From assembly GCF_000770635.1 (NCBI RefSeq), contig NZ_AVBF01000005.1, forward strand, positions 1-64,000: 64,000 nucleotides of DNA. Reading direction: 5' to 3'. Made by a program: the position numbers and the translations under genes. A model generated the notes under the pieces. It had not been told where the DNA came from. It saw only the letters and a list, made by a program, of their open reading frames with translations, and searched no databases. This DNA comes from Pontibacillus yanchengensis Y32 (GTDB lineage: Bacteria; Bacillota; Bacilli; Bacillales; BH030062). Every line of letters begins with the position of its first letter. The stretch's first letter is position 1. Positions 17,637 to 26,254 of the stretch are shown here, piece by piece.

Positions 17637-18548
17637 TTATTCTATAACCCGGTCAATTGCATCTCCTGCTACTTCTACAAGGGAATGGTCTTGCAAGTCA
17701 TGCCCATACAATAATTGAATAACAGATACATACACACCAAAAAACCTTGCCAAAATATGAGTATACTCATGGACCTCACCATACATATTGAAAAACCTTT
17801 CCCGAGCTTGTTTTGGGAAGAACGTATAAACAAAGGCCAAATCAATTGCCGGGTGTCCAATGTGAGTGTCACCCCAGTCTATAATCCCACTCAACATTCC
17901 ATCTTCATCAACTAGAACATTCCTTATATGTAAATCACCGTGCACAAGAGTATTCCGGTTAAAATCAACCCCTTCTACCCTCTCCAGTTCTCTCAAAAAT
18001 GCTGACATCTTTTCATCCCTAGCTAATAACCCAATTTCATAAGCTTTGGTAAGGTTGGCTAAGAGCTTTGGCTTCCTTTTGGTAATGTTCAAACGTTCAA
18101 TCGGATCCACAGGAACACCACATTGTTGGGCCCAATCCTTTGATACGGAATGGAGTTTTTTCAAAAACTCAGCGATCAATGGAACAGAATCGGCCCGAAT
18201 ATGATCTTCGATAACGCCTGGAACCTCTCCTTTAATAAACGGATAACCAAGAAAAAGCCATGGATATCCGTAATCCGGCTGACCAAACATAATTGGTGTT
18301 GGAATAGATATCGGTAGTTGGGTGGACAGCTTAGGTAGGAGTCCTTTTTCTATCTTTAATAAATCTTCAGCAATTTGCTTTCTAGGGAAACGGAAAATAT
18401 AATTTTGATTCACTTCAAATACGGTATTATCAAACCCCTCTCCAATTTGTTGAATGGATACAGGGTGAAGATTGGGAAACTGGTTTTCAATCAGTTGAAC
18501 GGCATCTTTTGAAGATATCACAACTTCGGGAGTCCAATCCGCACACAT
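17637..18548 (-). CDS. Aminoglycoside phosphotransferase (APH) family protein
   Basis: A 303-residue small-molecule kinase of the APH/choline kinase fold. The catalytic loop is LVHGDLHIRNVLVD and the metal-binding segment IIDWGDTHIGHP. The N-lobe carries YIFRFPRK with the ATP-binding lysine. The family includes aminoglycoside and macrolide kinases but also many metabolic kinases, so resistance should not be assumed. ATG 18548 is 8 bp after aaggag; a GTG one codon upstream is possible. Confidence 0.82.
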   Translation of the reverse strand: MCADWTPEVVISSKDAVQLIENQFPNLHPVSIQQIGEGFDNTVFEVNQNYIFRFPRKQIAEDLLKIEKGLLPKLSTQLPISIPTPIMFGQPDYGYPWLFLGYPFIKGEVPGVIEDHIRADSVPLIAEFLKKLHSVSKDWAQQCGVPVDPIERLNITKRKPKLLANLTKAYEIGLLARDEKMSAFLRELERVEGVDFNRNTLVHGDLHIRNVLVDEDGMLSGIIDWGDTHIGHPAIDLAFVYTFFPKQARERFFNMYGEVHEYTHILARFFGVYVSVIQLLYGHDLQDHSLVEVAGDAIDRVIE

Positions 18549-18874
18549 CACAACATCTCCTTTTCAAACAAAATAGCTAACATGTAGACATTATTATAAT
18601 TCATTTTCATTAAAAGCGCAGGATACATTTCCCCAAAACATCTGATTTTCTTTTAACATAAATCAGAAGCCTCTCTCTAAATTATGCATATTTTCCAGAA
18701 AATAAAAACTATCTAGAGCTATTAATAGGAAAATAGTGTTAAATGTATATTTTTCAGAATTTTTGAAAATAGAACAAGCCATACGGCTCTGTTTCGAATT
18801 TAAAATTTTCTGATAACTATGGGATAATGTTATTTATGATAGAGATAAACCATTAATTGGAAGGGGACAATTAC
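18549..18874. other. Intergenic region, no gene seen
   Basis: A/T-rich 326 bp between divergent genes. A near-palindrome (tatttttca then ttgaaaata) lies around 18748-18773 and a possible -10 gataat at about 18823, but I recognise no riboswitch or operator. It presumably holds the promoter of the ABC importer. Confidence 0.5.
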
Positions 18875-19651
18875 ATGAAGAAGTTATTTACGCTCGTTAT
18901 TGCACTATTATCATTTTCATTACTAGCAGCGTGTGGCACTAGTGGTGATTCAGCCAACGGTGAAGGCGGAGACAAAGAAACCTATACTGTGGCAACGGAT
19001 GCTAATTTTAAACCATTTGAGTTCAAGGACCCTGAAACAGGTGAAATGAAAGGGTTTGATATTGAACTAATGAAAGCCATTGCTGATGAGGCTGGTTTTA
19101 ATGTTGAGTTCAAATCCATGCAATTTGATGGACTTATTACAGGAATGCAGTCTGGTCGTTTTCCATTAGCGATTGCTGGTATTTCCATTACGGATGAGCG
19201 TAAGGAATCAATCGCTTTCTCTGATCCATACTATGATTCTGGTGTTGTTCTAATGGTTAATAAAGACAACAACGATATTAAATCTATAGACGACGTAGAT
19301 GGTGTAACCGTTGGTACTAAAACGGGATCTACGAGTGAAAGCTACTTAAAGCAAAATACTGATGCGGAAGTAAAGGCATTCCCAGATATCATTAATGCAT
19401 ACATGGACGTAAAGTCAGGACGCCTTGATGCAGCACTTTATGATTTACCAAATGTGAAATACTACATCAACCAAAGTGGTGAAGGTAAGTTAAAAACAGT
19501 TGGTGACGTACTGGAAGCCCAATCTTATGGAATTGCGTTACCGAAAGAATCTGAGTTAGTTGAAGACGTAAATAAAGCGTTACAAGCTGTTAAAGATAAT
19601 GGAACCTATGACGAAATCTATGAAAAATACTTTGGTTCCAAATCAGAGTAA
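18875..19651 (+). CDS. Amino-acid ABC transporter substrate-binding lipoprotein
   Basis: A 258-residue family 3 solute-binding protein. A lipoprotein signal peptide ends in LLAACGTS. The mature part shows TDANFKPFEF, GFDIELMKAIADEAG, AGISITDERKESIAFSDPYY and GSTSESYLK, as in glutamine/polar amino-acid binders. Start at ATG 18875 after ggaagggg. First gene of an SBP-permease-ATPase operon; a strong hairpin follows it and should favour its expression over the membrane parts. Confidence 0.9.
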   Translation: MKKLFTLVIALLSFSLLAACGTSGDSANGEGGDKETYTVATDANFKPFEFKDPETGEMKGFDIELMKAIADEAGFNVEFKSMQFDGLITGMQSGRFPLAIAGISITDERKESIAFSDPYYDSGVVLMVNKDNNDIKSIDDVDGVTVGTKTGSTSESYLKQNTDAEVKAFPDIINAYMDVKSGRLDAALYDLPNVKYYINQSGEGKLKTVGDVLEAQSYGIALPKESELVEDVNKALQAVKDNGTYDEIYEKYFGSKSE

Positions 19652-19692
19652 GAACCACTCATATACTTCTTAGATTACCTCTATGGGCAAAG

Positions 19693-19727
19693 AGCGTAAC
19701 AGGTGCATGTGCTTGTTACGCTTTTTT
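19693..19727 (+). terminator. Internal terminator/attenuator after the SBP gene
   Basis: A 15-bp near-perfect stem (19693-19707 with 19708-19722) and six Ts, inside the operon between SBP and permease. Partial termination here would give excess binding protein. Confidence 0.75.
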
Positions 19728-19759
19728 GCCCGTAAATGAAGACAAGGAGCGATAATACA

Positions 19760-20422
19760 ATGATTGAAGCCATTCAAGAATCTCACTATTACAATAGCTT
19801 GCCATTTCTTCTAAAAGGTTTACGTTGGACAGCCTTCATTACCTTTGCTGGATTATTTATTGGCTTTATACTTGGTGCTATCTTTGGTTTAGGTAGACTA
19901 TCAAAAAGTAAAATCATCAGTACCCTTTCTACTGTTTACGTAGAAGTCGTTCGTGGTACACCGATGTTAGCTCAAATACTTTTTATTTATGCGGGCCTAA
20001 CAAAAGGAATCATAGGATTTAATATAGATGCTGTGACGGCATCGATTACCGCGATTGCTATAAACGCAGGCGCATACATAGCAGAAATCGTTCGTGGAGC
20101 AGTTTATTCTATTGAAAAAGGACAGCACGAAGCTGGCCGGGCGATGGGTTTAACGCAACGCCAAACGATGAGGTATATTATTTGGCCACAAGCTTTTAAA
20201 CGAATGATTCCTCCTTTAGGGAACCAATTTGTAATTAGTTTAAAAGATACATCCTTACTATCTGTTATTGCGATCCCAGAGATTGTTTACCAGGGTAAAC
20301 AATACTATAATATTACCTATTCTCCATTCCAAACGTTAGTCATGGTATGTTTGCTTTATCTAGTGATCACCATACCAACATCACTTTACCTACGTCGATT
20401 AGAAAGGAAGCTGGATGTCTAA
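19760..20422 (+). CDS. Amino-acid ABC transporter permease
   Basis: A 220-residue HisM/GlnP-type permease. The VEVVRGTPMLAQ segment and the EAA loop (EAGRAMGLTQRQTMRYIIWPQA) that contacts the ATPase are clear. Five or so membrane helices. ATG 19760 has aaggagcg upstream; an in-frame ATG at 19736 lacks one. Directly adjoins the ATPase gene. Confidence 0.92.
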   Translation: MIEAIQESHYYNSLPFLLKGLRWTAFITFAGLFIGFILGAIFGLGRLSKSKIISTLSTVYVEVVRGTPMLAQILFIYAGLTKGIIGFNIDAVTASITAIAINAGAYIAEIVRGAVYSIEKGQHEAGRAMGLTQRQTMRYIIWPQAFKRMIPPLGNQFVISLKDTSLLSVIAIPEIVYQGKQYYNITYSPFQTLVMVCLLYLVITIPTSLYLRRLERKLDV

Positions 20423-21145
20423 ATGATTACAGTAAAAGATCTGCATAAATACTTTGGAAAAAATGAAGTGTTAAAGGGAATCAACGCTCATGTTAATGAG
20501 AGCGAAGTGGTATGTGTCATTGGCCCATCTGGTTCCGGTAAAAGTACTTTTTTACGTTGCTTGAATTTATTAGAGGAAGTTACTTCTGGAGAGATTGAAA
20601 TCGATGGAGATGTACTAACTGACCCTAAGGTGGATATTAATGCTGTGCGCTCGCAAGTTGGGATGGTGTTCCAACATTTTAACTTATTCCCACATATGAG
20701 TGTATTAGATAACATCACCTTAGCCCCGATTAAAGTAAAGGGACTCTCTAAAGAAGAGGCAGAGGAAGCTGCACGTCCACTTCTTGATAAGGTTGGACTT
20801 TCTGATAAAGCGGACGCATATCCTGAAAGCTTATCAGGAGGTCAAAAACAGCGTGTGGCTATCGCAAGATCACTCGCCATGGACCCTAAAGTTATGTTGT
20901 TTGACGAACCAACTTCCGCTCTCGACCCTGAACTTGTTGGCGATGTACTTCAAGTAATGAAGGATCTAGCAAAGGAAGGCATGACGATGGTCGTCGTAAC
21001 ACATGAAATGGGCTTTGCTAAAGAGGTAGGAGACCGTGTACTCTTTATGGATGAAGGAATCATTATGGAAGAAGGGTCCCCAACTCAAATTTTCGATATG
21101 CCTCAACATGAAAGAACCCAATCATTCCTTAGTAAAATACTATAA
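20423..21145 (+). CDS. Amino-acid ABC transporter ATP-binding protein
   Basis: A 240-residue GlnQ-type ATPase. Walker A GPSGSGKS at residues 34-41, Q-loop [11 protein letters not shown], signature LSGGQKQR, Walker [14 protein letters not shown] and H-loop VVTHEMGFA are intact. Starts immediately after the permease stop. Closely similar to the ATPase at 62687. Confidence 0.95.
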   Translation: MITVKDLHKYFGKNEVLKGINAHVNESEVVCVIGPSGSGKSTFLRCLNLLEEVTSGEIEIDGDVLTDPKVDINAVRSQVGMVFQHFNLFPHMSVLDNITLAPIKVKGLSKEEAEEAARPLLDKVGLSDKADAYPESLSGGQKQRVAIARSLAMDPKVMLFDEPTSALDPELVGDVLQVMKDLAKEGMTMVVVTHEMGFAKEVGDRVLFMDEGIIMEEGSPTQIFDMPQHERTQSFLSKIL

Positions 21146-21183
21146 TGACAAAAGAGTTGCTGTACACCGGCACTAGATATTTA

Positions 21184-21215
21184 AAGCCTAGCATACTAGT
21201 ATGCTAGGCTTTTTC
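21184..21215 (+). terminator. Terminator of amino-acid ABC operon
   Basis: Perfect stem agcctagcata / tatgctaggct followed by TTTTT. Confidence 0.9.
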
Positions 21216-21251
21216 TCTATCATGAATGATATTATGGATGTGAGAAGCTTT

Positions 21252-21449
21252 TTAGAATGAGCGTTCTTCTTCTACTTCATGATATTTATCAAGAATGTAA
21301 ACTTTACTCGGAGAATGCTCTTTGGCAATTTCCTCAGCTTTTTCTACTGCAGAATCACGATCAACGTAATGCTCAGTAGGCGCTACATCTTCTACTTTTA
21401 CTAACCAACCCGTAGCATCTTTGTTTGGTGCAACTGTGTATTCGTTCAT
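21252..21449 (-). CDS. DUF2188 small protein
   Basis: A 65-residue protein of the DUF2188 family (MNEYTVAPNKDATGWLVKVE, then A-x-x-IAKEHSPSKVYILDK), a compact domain of unknown function common in Firmicutes. RBS ggagcg. A sigma-B-like promoter lies 39 bp upstream, suggesting stress control. Confidence 0.75.
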   Translation of the reverse strand: MNEYTVAPNKDATGWLVKVEDVAPTEHYVDRDSAVEKAEEIAKEHSPSKVYILDKYHEVEEERSF

Positions 21450-21487
21450 GATTTATCGCTCCTTTTTTTTATGGGTTTGGTAGAGAT

Positions 21488-21513
21488 GTTCCCATTCTTT
21501 TGCCAACGCAAAC
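21488..21513 (-). promoter_or_regulatory. Candidate sigma-B promoter of the DUF2188 gene
   Basis: On the minus strand GTTTGC, 14 bp, GGGAAC; the sigma-B pattern is GTTTaa-N12-14-GGGWAW. Confidence 0.45.
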
Positions 21514-21710
21514 ATTATATTTAAAAAATATGCGTTTGGTGATTCCACTTTCTCTAATGAAGTGGAATATTTGCTGGGGATTTATGAGCGAGATTTAATT
21601 TTTGGTTTGTTAAAGTTTGTTGTTGATATAATAATGAAAGAGTTTTATGTTCTTACACAACATAACTGGTGAGGCTGGACCCGTTACGTTTGTGAGGAAG
21701 GGGCTACGGT

Positions 21711-21815
21711 GAAATGGTTCGCTTTCCGCGGAGGAACATGCAAGCCTCCTCGTTCGGCTACGCCTCTCTGTGGGGTCTCGCATTGTCCCTTCTTCCGCAG
21801 GAGTCTCACCATTTC
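21711..21815 (-). repeat. Family A hairpin repeat, copy 2 (opposite orientation)
   Basis: Core as in copies at 155 and 22231 but inverted. Its flanking arms gaaatggt (21711-21718) and accatttc (21808-21815) differ completely from those of the other copies yet are still complementary. Confidence 0.75.
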
Positions 21816-21891
21816 CCTCCGCCCATAGTATGTGGTATAACGGATCCTTCGTATTTAGTGCTAGATTGAGTATTAAGATAGCAACACATCA

Positions 21892-22019
21892 GTCAATCTT
21901 GTTCATTTTAGGTCCCTTGATATAAAAGGGGTTTCAGCATGTTTTACCACCTTGAATATATGAATCAATAGCGTTGAAACTTTCCCCTTAATCCAGATAA
22001 AAGGTAAATACCTTCCTTG
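21892..22019. repeat. Family D repeat, copy 2
   Basis: Counterpart of 1-140, with the same blocks in the same order, ending in ccttccttg where a family B element has entered. Confidence 0.7.
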
Positions 22020-22209
22020 TCGACTAGCGTACTATAAACTAGTTATGTTTGTGGATAGCTTTGATAAAGTGATGTGGGCCTACAGGATGTAGGTCAGTTC
22101 GATGTTGCTGCAGGAAGCAGCGATCTTAATCGAACCTCCACCTGTTCTCGAACTTCACCATAAACAGGACAGTTTGTACATCGCTAAACGGGCGCTCACG
22201 CTTTTGTTT
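22020..22209. repeat. Family B element inserted in the D-A composite
   Basis: 190 bp absent from the corresponding place in copy 1 (ccttccttg^ataag at about 127-137). It carries cctac-aggat-gtagg and gctgc-aggaa-gcagc stems and ends with the inverted gggcgctcacgctttt of the family. The internal order is rearranged relative to other copies. Confidence 0.7.
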
Positions 22210-22230
22210 ATAAGGACAACAAAACATGGC

Positions 22231-22361
22231 GTTGATTCGTTGGGAATTTGCGAGACTCCTGCGGAAATACGATCGAGGGAAGACCCCGCAGAGAGGCGAA
22301 GCCGAACGAGGAGGCTTCACCGATTGTCCGCGGAAAGCGAGTGAATTCCCAACGAATCAAC
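22231..22361 (+). repeat. Family A hairpin repeat, copy 3
   Basis: 131 bp with perfect 18-bp inverted arms (gttgattcgttgggaatt, 22231-22248 with 22344-22361). Compared with copy 1 one base differs in the left arm and the pairing base differs in the right arm. Confidence 0.8.
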
Positions 22362-22442
22362 TATTCAGTACCAAAAGTTTAACGTTTCTTAATTTTAAGA
22401 GCGAAATCAACGATATATGGCGACCGACTATTATTTTCACTA

Positions 22443-22477
22443 AAAAAGTCGCATGAGAATAACTCTCATGCGACTTT
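22443..22477 (-). terminator. Terminator of asparagine synthetase gene
   Basis: Perfect 13-bp stem aagtcgcatgaga / tctcatgcgactt with a T run on the minus strand. Confidence 0.88.
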
Positions 22478-22500
22478 GCGCTTCATATCGCTTATGCAAG

Positions 22501-24006
22501 CTATGCAGTTGCCCATTTACCAATCGTCTCTAGTGCTGATGATTGAGGGAAACTTTCTTTAAAGTACTTGTAGTATAAGCATTCTTGTTTGCTTCGGATG
22601 GGTACTGTTGCTTCTTGATTTAGCTGTTTAAATTCTTTATCAGATATATGCTCGTTTGCATAGCTTTCCAATATATCTAAAGCACCGCTCCCTGCTGAGA
22701 ATTCCTCTTTCTTTCTCCACAATACATGTTCCGGAAGCATATCGTTAAAGGACTTACGAAGAATGGTCTTCTCCATTTGTTCTTCTGTATGAAGCTTTAA
22801 ATGGGCAGGAATTTGTAACGCCTCATCAATTAACTCTAAATCCAAGAACGGAACACGAAGTTCAAGTGAGTGTGCCATACTCATTCTGTCCGCTCGTTGA
22901 AGATTAATATTATGCAGCGTATTAATGATTCGGATGATCTCCTCATTCAAGGATTCTGTTGTTTCAAACTTGCTAAGATAATCGTATCCTGCAAACAACT
23001 CATCTGCACCTTCTCCTGAAAGGATAACCTTCACATGCTTAGAAGCTAGTTTCGATACAAAGTAGTTCGGTAATGCACTTCTGACTAACGACGGTTCATA
23101 TGATTCTAAGGAATAGATGACATGTGGAATAGCTTCAATTAGTTCTTCTTGCGTGTACACGTACTCATAGTGTTCCGTCCCAATCGCTTCTGCTACTTCA
23201 CGAGCACGTAAAAGGTCTTCACTACCTTCTGATCCTACACAGAATGATTTGATTGGTTGATCCGATTTGTTTAACTTAGCCGCAATTGCTGCAATTAAAC
23301 TACTGTCTAATCCTCCACTTAGTAGGACGCCTACTTCTACATCAGCTAACATACGCTTCTCAACAGCCTTTGTTAAGGAATCATGGATAGCTGAAGTATA
23401 TGCTTCTTCCGGCTTTTCCTCCGTAGTATTGGTTGGATTCTCTATTTTTCTATAACATACAAACCCTTTTTCAGGAGTGAAATAATGACCTGCAGGAAAC
23501 TCTCGTACGTCATCCGTCACCTGGTATAACGTCTTAAGCTCTGATGCGAAAATATATTGGTCGTTCTCATCCTTACCGTAATATAGAGGCTTAATCCCTA
23601 ATGTATCACGTGCTGCGATGAATGTATTGGTTTCTTCATTTGCAATAAAGAAAGCAAACATACCATCTAGCTTCTTAATTCCCTCTACTCCTTCTTTCTC
23701 CACTATTTTAAGTGCTACTTCACTATCTGACTCTGTTAAAAATGTTTCTGTTTTTTGTAATTCCTGTTTTAATTCAGGGTAGTTATATATTTCTCCGTTA
23801 CAGACAATCCATTTTGACTCATCTTGATTATGAATAGGCTGGATGCCATCATGTAAACCAATAATAGATAACCGCTGATGCCCGAGGTGAAAATGTGTTA
23901 GTGGTACCTCTTTCCCTTCGTCTGGACCTCGATGTTTCATACTGTCTAATACGTTGTTCATTTGTTGTTTATTGATATGGCCTGTCATTGCAAATATGCC
24001 ACACAT
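22501..24006 (-). CDS. Asparagine synthetase (glutamine-hydrolysing)
   Basis: A 501-residue class II amidotransferase. Cys2 (MCGIFAMTG) is the glutaminase nucleophile, with RHGPDE-like KHRGPDEG, HQRLSI and NGEIYN lining the glutamine site. The synthetase half has the PP-loop VGVLLSGGLDSSLIA and LSGEGADELFAGY. It is shorter than B. subtilis AsnB (about 630) and closer in length to E. coli AsnB-type enzymes. Monocistronic, with its own promoter and terminator. RBS gaggtgac. Confidence 0.92.
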   Translation of the reverse strand: MCGIFAMTGHINKQQMNNVLDSMKHRGPDEGKEVPLTHFHLGHQRLSIIGLHDGIQPIHNQDESKWIVCNGEIYNYPELKQELQKTETFLTESDSEVALKIVEKEGVEGIKKLDGMFAFFIANEETNTFIAARDTLGIKPLYYGKDENDQYIFASELKTLYQVTDDVREFPAGHYFTPEKGFVCYRKIENPTNTTEEKPEEAYTSAIHDSLTKAVEKRMLADVEVGVLLSGGLDSSLIAAIAAKLNKSDQPIKSFCVGSEGSEDLLRAREVAEAIGTEHYEYVYTQEELIEAIPHVIYSLESYEPSLVRSALPNYFVSKLASKHVKVILSGEGADELFAGYDYLSKFETTESLNEEIIRIINTLHNINLQRADRMSMAHSLELRVPFLDLELIDEALQIPAHLKLHTEEQMEKTILRKSFNDMLPEHVLWRKKEEFSAGSGALDILESYANEHISDKEFKQLNQEATVPIRSKQECLYYKYFKESFPQSSALETIGKWATA

Positions 24007-24049
24007 GTTTATTAAGTCACCTCAGTGTATTTTATTTAAACCGTCTTAT

Positions 24050-24078
24050 ATTATATACTTCCCCATAAAAATAACCAA
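24050..24078 (-). promoter_or_regulatory. Candidate sigma-A promoter of asparagine synthetase gene
   Basis: Minus strand TTGGTT, 17 bp, TATAAT; the start would be about 40 bp upstream of the coding region. Confidence 0.6.
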
Positions 24079-24390
24079 ATGTAGGAAGATACAACATTTT
24101 GGAATCCCCTCTATTATTTGTAAGCATAAGCTTTCTATTTTATTAAGACTAGATAAATTAGCTACTCATTAAACGAGAGTGTCATTTATTAAAATTTTAG
24201 AAATAAATGTGTAGTAATAAGCTGTTTTTGTTTATTTTTCATTCACTGTATTACAGTCAGCTTTTATAATATAAATACGAACCACTATACCACATTTCCA
24301 ATAATTGATAACAAACCCCGTCCCCAACTCTCGTAAAAATGAATGTGGGACAAGTGTGATTGTACTATCCTAAATGTTAGACAGGATGTG
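24079..24390. other. Intergenic region, no gene seen
   Basis: A/T-rich divergent spacer between the asparagine synthetase gene and ypmR. Beyond the promoter listed separately I see no T-box, riboswitch or repeat. Confidence 0.5.
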
Positions 24391-25353
24391 ATGAAGGTGA
24401 AGCATAAGCTTATAAAAACCATTACCATATTAGTCTCTTTAGTTGTCGTTTTTACAGGAGCTCTGTATCTATACGGTAAAGAAAACGCAACTTCAACCGA
24501 AAATAAAGAAGTAGAGAAAATCCATACAAAACAAGCAACAAAGCCAGTAAGAGATACTTCTGAGGAAGAACCAGAAACCGAAGAAAAGAATATATCCGAG
24601 GGAATCAAAGAAGCCTTCTCTCATGTAATAGATGGAGCAAAGGGTATTTTTATTCGTGAAAATCTAGATATTGTCGCCATAGGAGATTCGTTAACCGAAG
24701 GGGTGGGTGATAGTACGAATAATGGAGGCTACGTAGGGATTGTGGAGAGTACGTTACAAGAAAACAAGAATAACGTAGAGATTTCGATCAAGAACTTTGG
24801 TAAACGAGGCAACCGTACCGATCAATTACTTAAACGATTGGAAGAAGATAAAATCGCTTCCTCTATCGAAGATTCTGACCTTATCCTTATTACGATCGGT
24901 GCCAATGATATTATGAAAGTTGTAAAAAATAATGCCACTAACCTAAACTACCAGGCTTTTGTTCAGGAGCAAAAAAGTTATCGTAATCAACTACAAGAGA
25001 TTTTCACAACCATACGAAATAAAAACGATGAAGCGTCTATCTACTTAATTGGATTATACAACCCATTCAATCAATATTTCAGCAACATCCCAGAGCTTGA
25101 ACAAATTATTCAAGATTGGAATAGCATTAGTAAAGACGTTGTAAGGGAAAATGAAGGAGTTGAATTCATACCTATCAAAGATTTGTTTGAAAACCCTACC
25201 CAACCTCTTTACTCAGAAGACAATTTTCATCCAAATGAAAATGGCTATAAACTAATGGCAAAACGGGTACTTGATTCTATTAAAAGTGAGATTGAAAAGA
25301 TAGAAGACGAAAATACCACTGAAGAAGACAGCAATCAGGAGGAAACAGAATGA
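24391..25353 (+). CDS. ypmR: YpmR-like SGNH/GDSL hydrolase
   Basis: A 320-residue membrane-anchored or secreted SGNH esterase. One N-terminal hydrophobic segment precedes an acidic linker. Block I is IVAIGDSLTEGVG with the catalytic serine, block II a glycine (FGKRGNRTD), block III ITIGANDIM with Asn, and block V DNFHPNENGY with Asp-x-x-His. ATG 24391 follows aggatgtg. The downstream ypmS homologue matches the B. subtilis ypmR-ypmS pair. Confidence 0.85.
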   Translation: MKVKHKLIKTITILVSLVVVFTGALYLYGKENATSTENKEVEKIHTKQATKPVRDTSEEEPETEEKNISEGIKEAFSHVIDGAKGIFIRENLDIVAIGDSLTEGVGDSTNNGGYVGIVESTLQENKNNVEISIKNFGKRGNRTDQLLKRLEEDKIASSIEDSDLILITIGANDIMKVVKNNATNLNYQAFVQEQKSYRNQLQEIFTTIRNKNDEASIYLIGLYNPFNQYFSNIPELEQIIQDWNSISKDVVRENEGVEFIPIKDLFENPTQPLYSEDNFHPNENGYKLMAKRVLDSIKSEIEKIEDENTTEEDSNQEETE

Positions 25354-25374
25354 TCGATAGAGTGGAGTTTTGGT

Positions 25375-26040
25375 ATGTTCAATGCAATTAAAGTAAACAA
25401 GTGGAAATGGCTATTTTGGTTGTTGGCCATTATTAATGTTGGTGTGATAGCGTGGTTAGTCTTTCTCGTCTATGTGCCGTCGAATACAACAACCATTCCT
25501 GAAGATGACCCTATACAAGGCAAACAAGCTGAGTTCACCCTTCAATCCACTACTAATAATATTAATGAAATTATTAATAGTTATTTAATAGAATTATCAA
25601 AAGGGGAACCACTAAAATACTCTGTTTCCCTTGAAGATAGTGTAGAATTGAGGGGAACGATTATTGCTTTTGAGAAAGAAATACCATTAACAATGAAGTT
25701 TGAACCAAAGGTACAACAAAATGGCGATCTTATGTTAGAGCAAACTTCTATTACACTAGGTCGATTACAATTACCTAATAGAAAAGTATTAGATTATATA
25801 CGTGATAATTATCCAATGCCCGATTGGGTCATCGTAAACCCAGATGAGGAAAGTATTTATGTAGCTTTCACGAAAATAAAAGCTAAATATGGCTTAAAAG
25901 TAAAAGCCAAAGCCTTTGATTTAGAAAAGAATCAAATCGCCTTTAAAGTAACTGTTCCACATGAAACGCTAGGCCTAGGAAAATCAACTTGGCTCAAAAA
26001 CTTCATGCAAAAACAAACAGAACTGCCTGAGAACAATTAA
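25375..26040 (+). CDS. ypmS: YpmS family protein (DUF2140)
   Basis: A 221-residue protein with one N-terminal membrane helix (WLFWLLAIINVGVIAWLVFLVY) and an extracytoplasmic DUF2140 domain, like B. subtilis YpmS. Function unknown; linkage to the SGNH hydrolase suggests a shared envelope role. Its stop codon lies in the loop of the terminator. Confidence 0.82.
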   Translation: MFNAIKVNKWKWLFWLLAIINVGVIAWLVFLVYVPSNTTTIPEDDPIQGKQAEFTLQSTTNNINEIINSYLIELSKGEPLKYSVSLEDSVELRGTIIAFEKEIPLTMKFEPKVQQNGDLMLEQTSITLGRLQLPNRKVLDYIRDNYPMPDWVIVNPDEESIYVAFTKIKAKYGLKVKAKAFDLEKNQIAFKVTVPHETLGLGKSTWLKNFMQKQTELPENN

Positions 26041-26060
26041 TGTTCCCAGGCAGTTTTTTT
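26021..26060 (+). terminator. Terminator of ypmRS
   Basis: Stem aactgcctgagaac / gttcccaggcagtt plus seven Ts; the upstream arm is within the ypmS coding sequence. Confidence 0.88.
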
Positions 26061-26150
26061 GTTACTATTGTTCCTCTATCTAGCTCAAACCTAGAAAGTA
26101 GGGAATATGTGTGCTAATTAGCAGCCCACGGACTGACCTAGATACAGCAT

Positions 26151-26250
26151 TATGAGCGAGATTCTTGATTTATGATCGAGAATTGCATTTTATGAGCCAG
26201 ATTCTTGATTTATGAGCGACAATTTAAATTTATGAGCGAGCTTCCAATTA
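26151..26250. repeat. 20-bp degenerate tandem repeat, five units
   Basis: tatgagcgag-type units begin at 26151, 26171, 26191, 26211 and 26231, an exact 20-bp period. A single related unit occurs at about 21587. Non-coding, between ypmS and ectC. Confidence 0.8.
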
Positions 26251-26254
26251 AGTA

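Noticed and set aside
17637-18548. Calling the APH-family gene an antibiotic resistance gene
   Set aside because: Only the generic kinase motifs are visible; many family members are metabolic.
21450-22500. Prophage or integrative element scar
   Set aside because: No integrase, attachment-site duplication or phage gene; the region is explained by repeat families A, B and D.
26151-26250. CRISPR array
   Set aside because: The period is only 20 bp, units are degenerate and there is no unique-spacer structure or cas gene.
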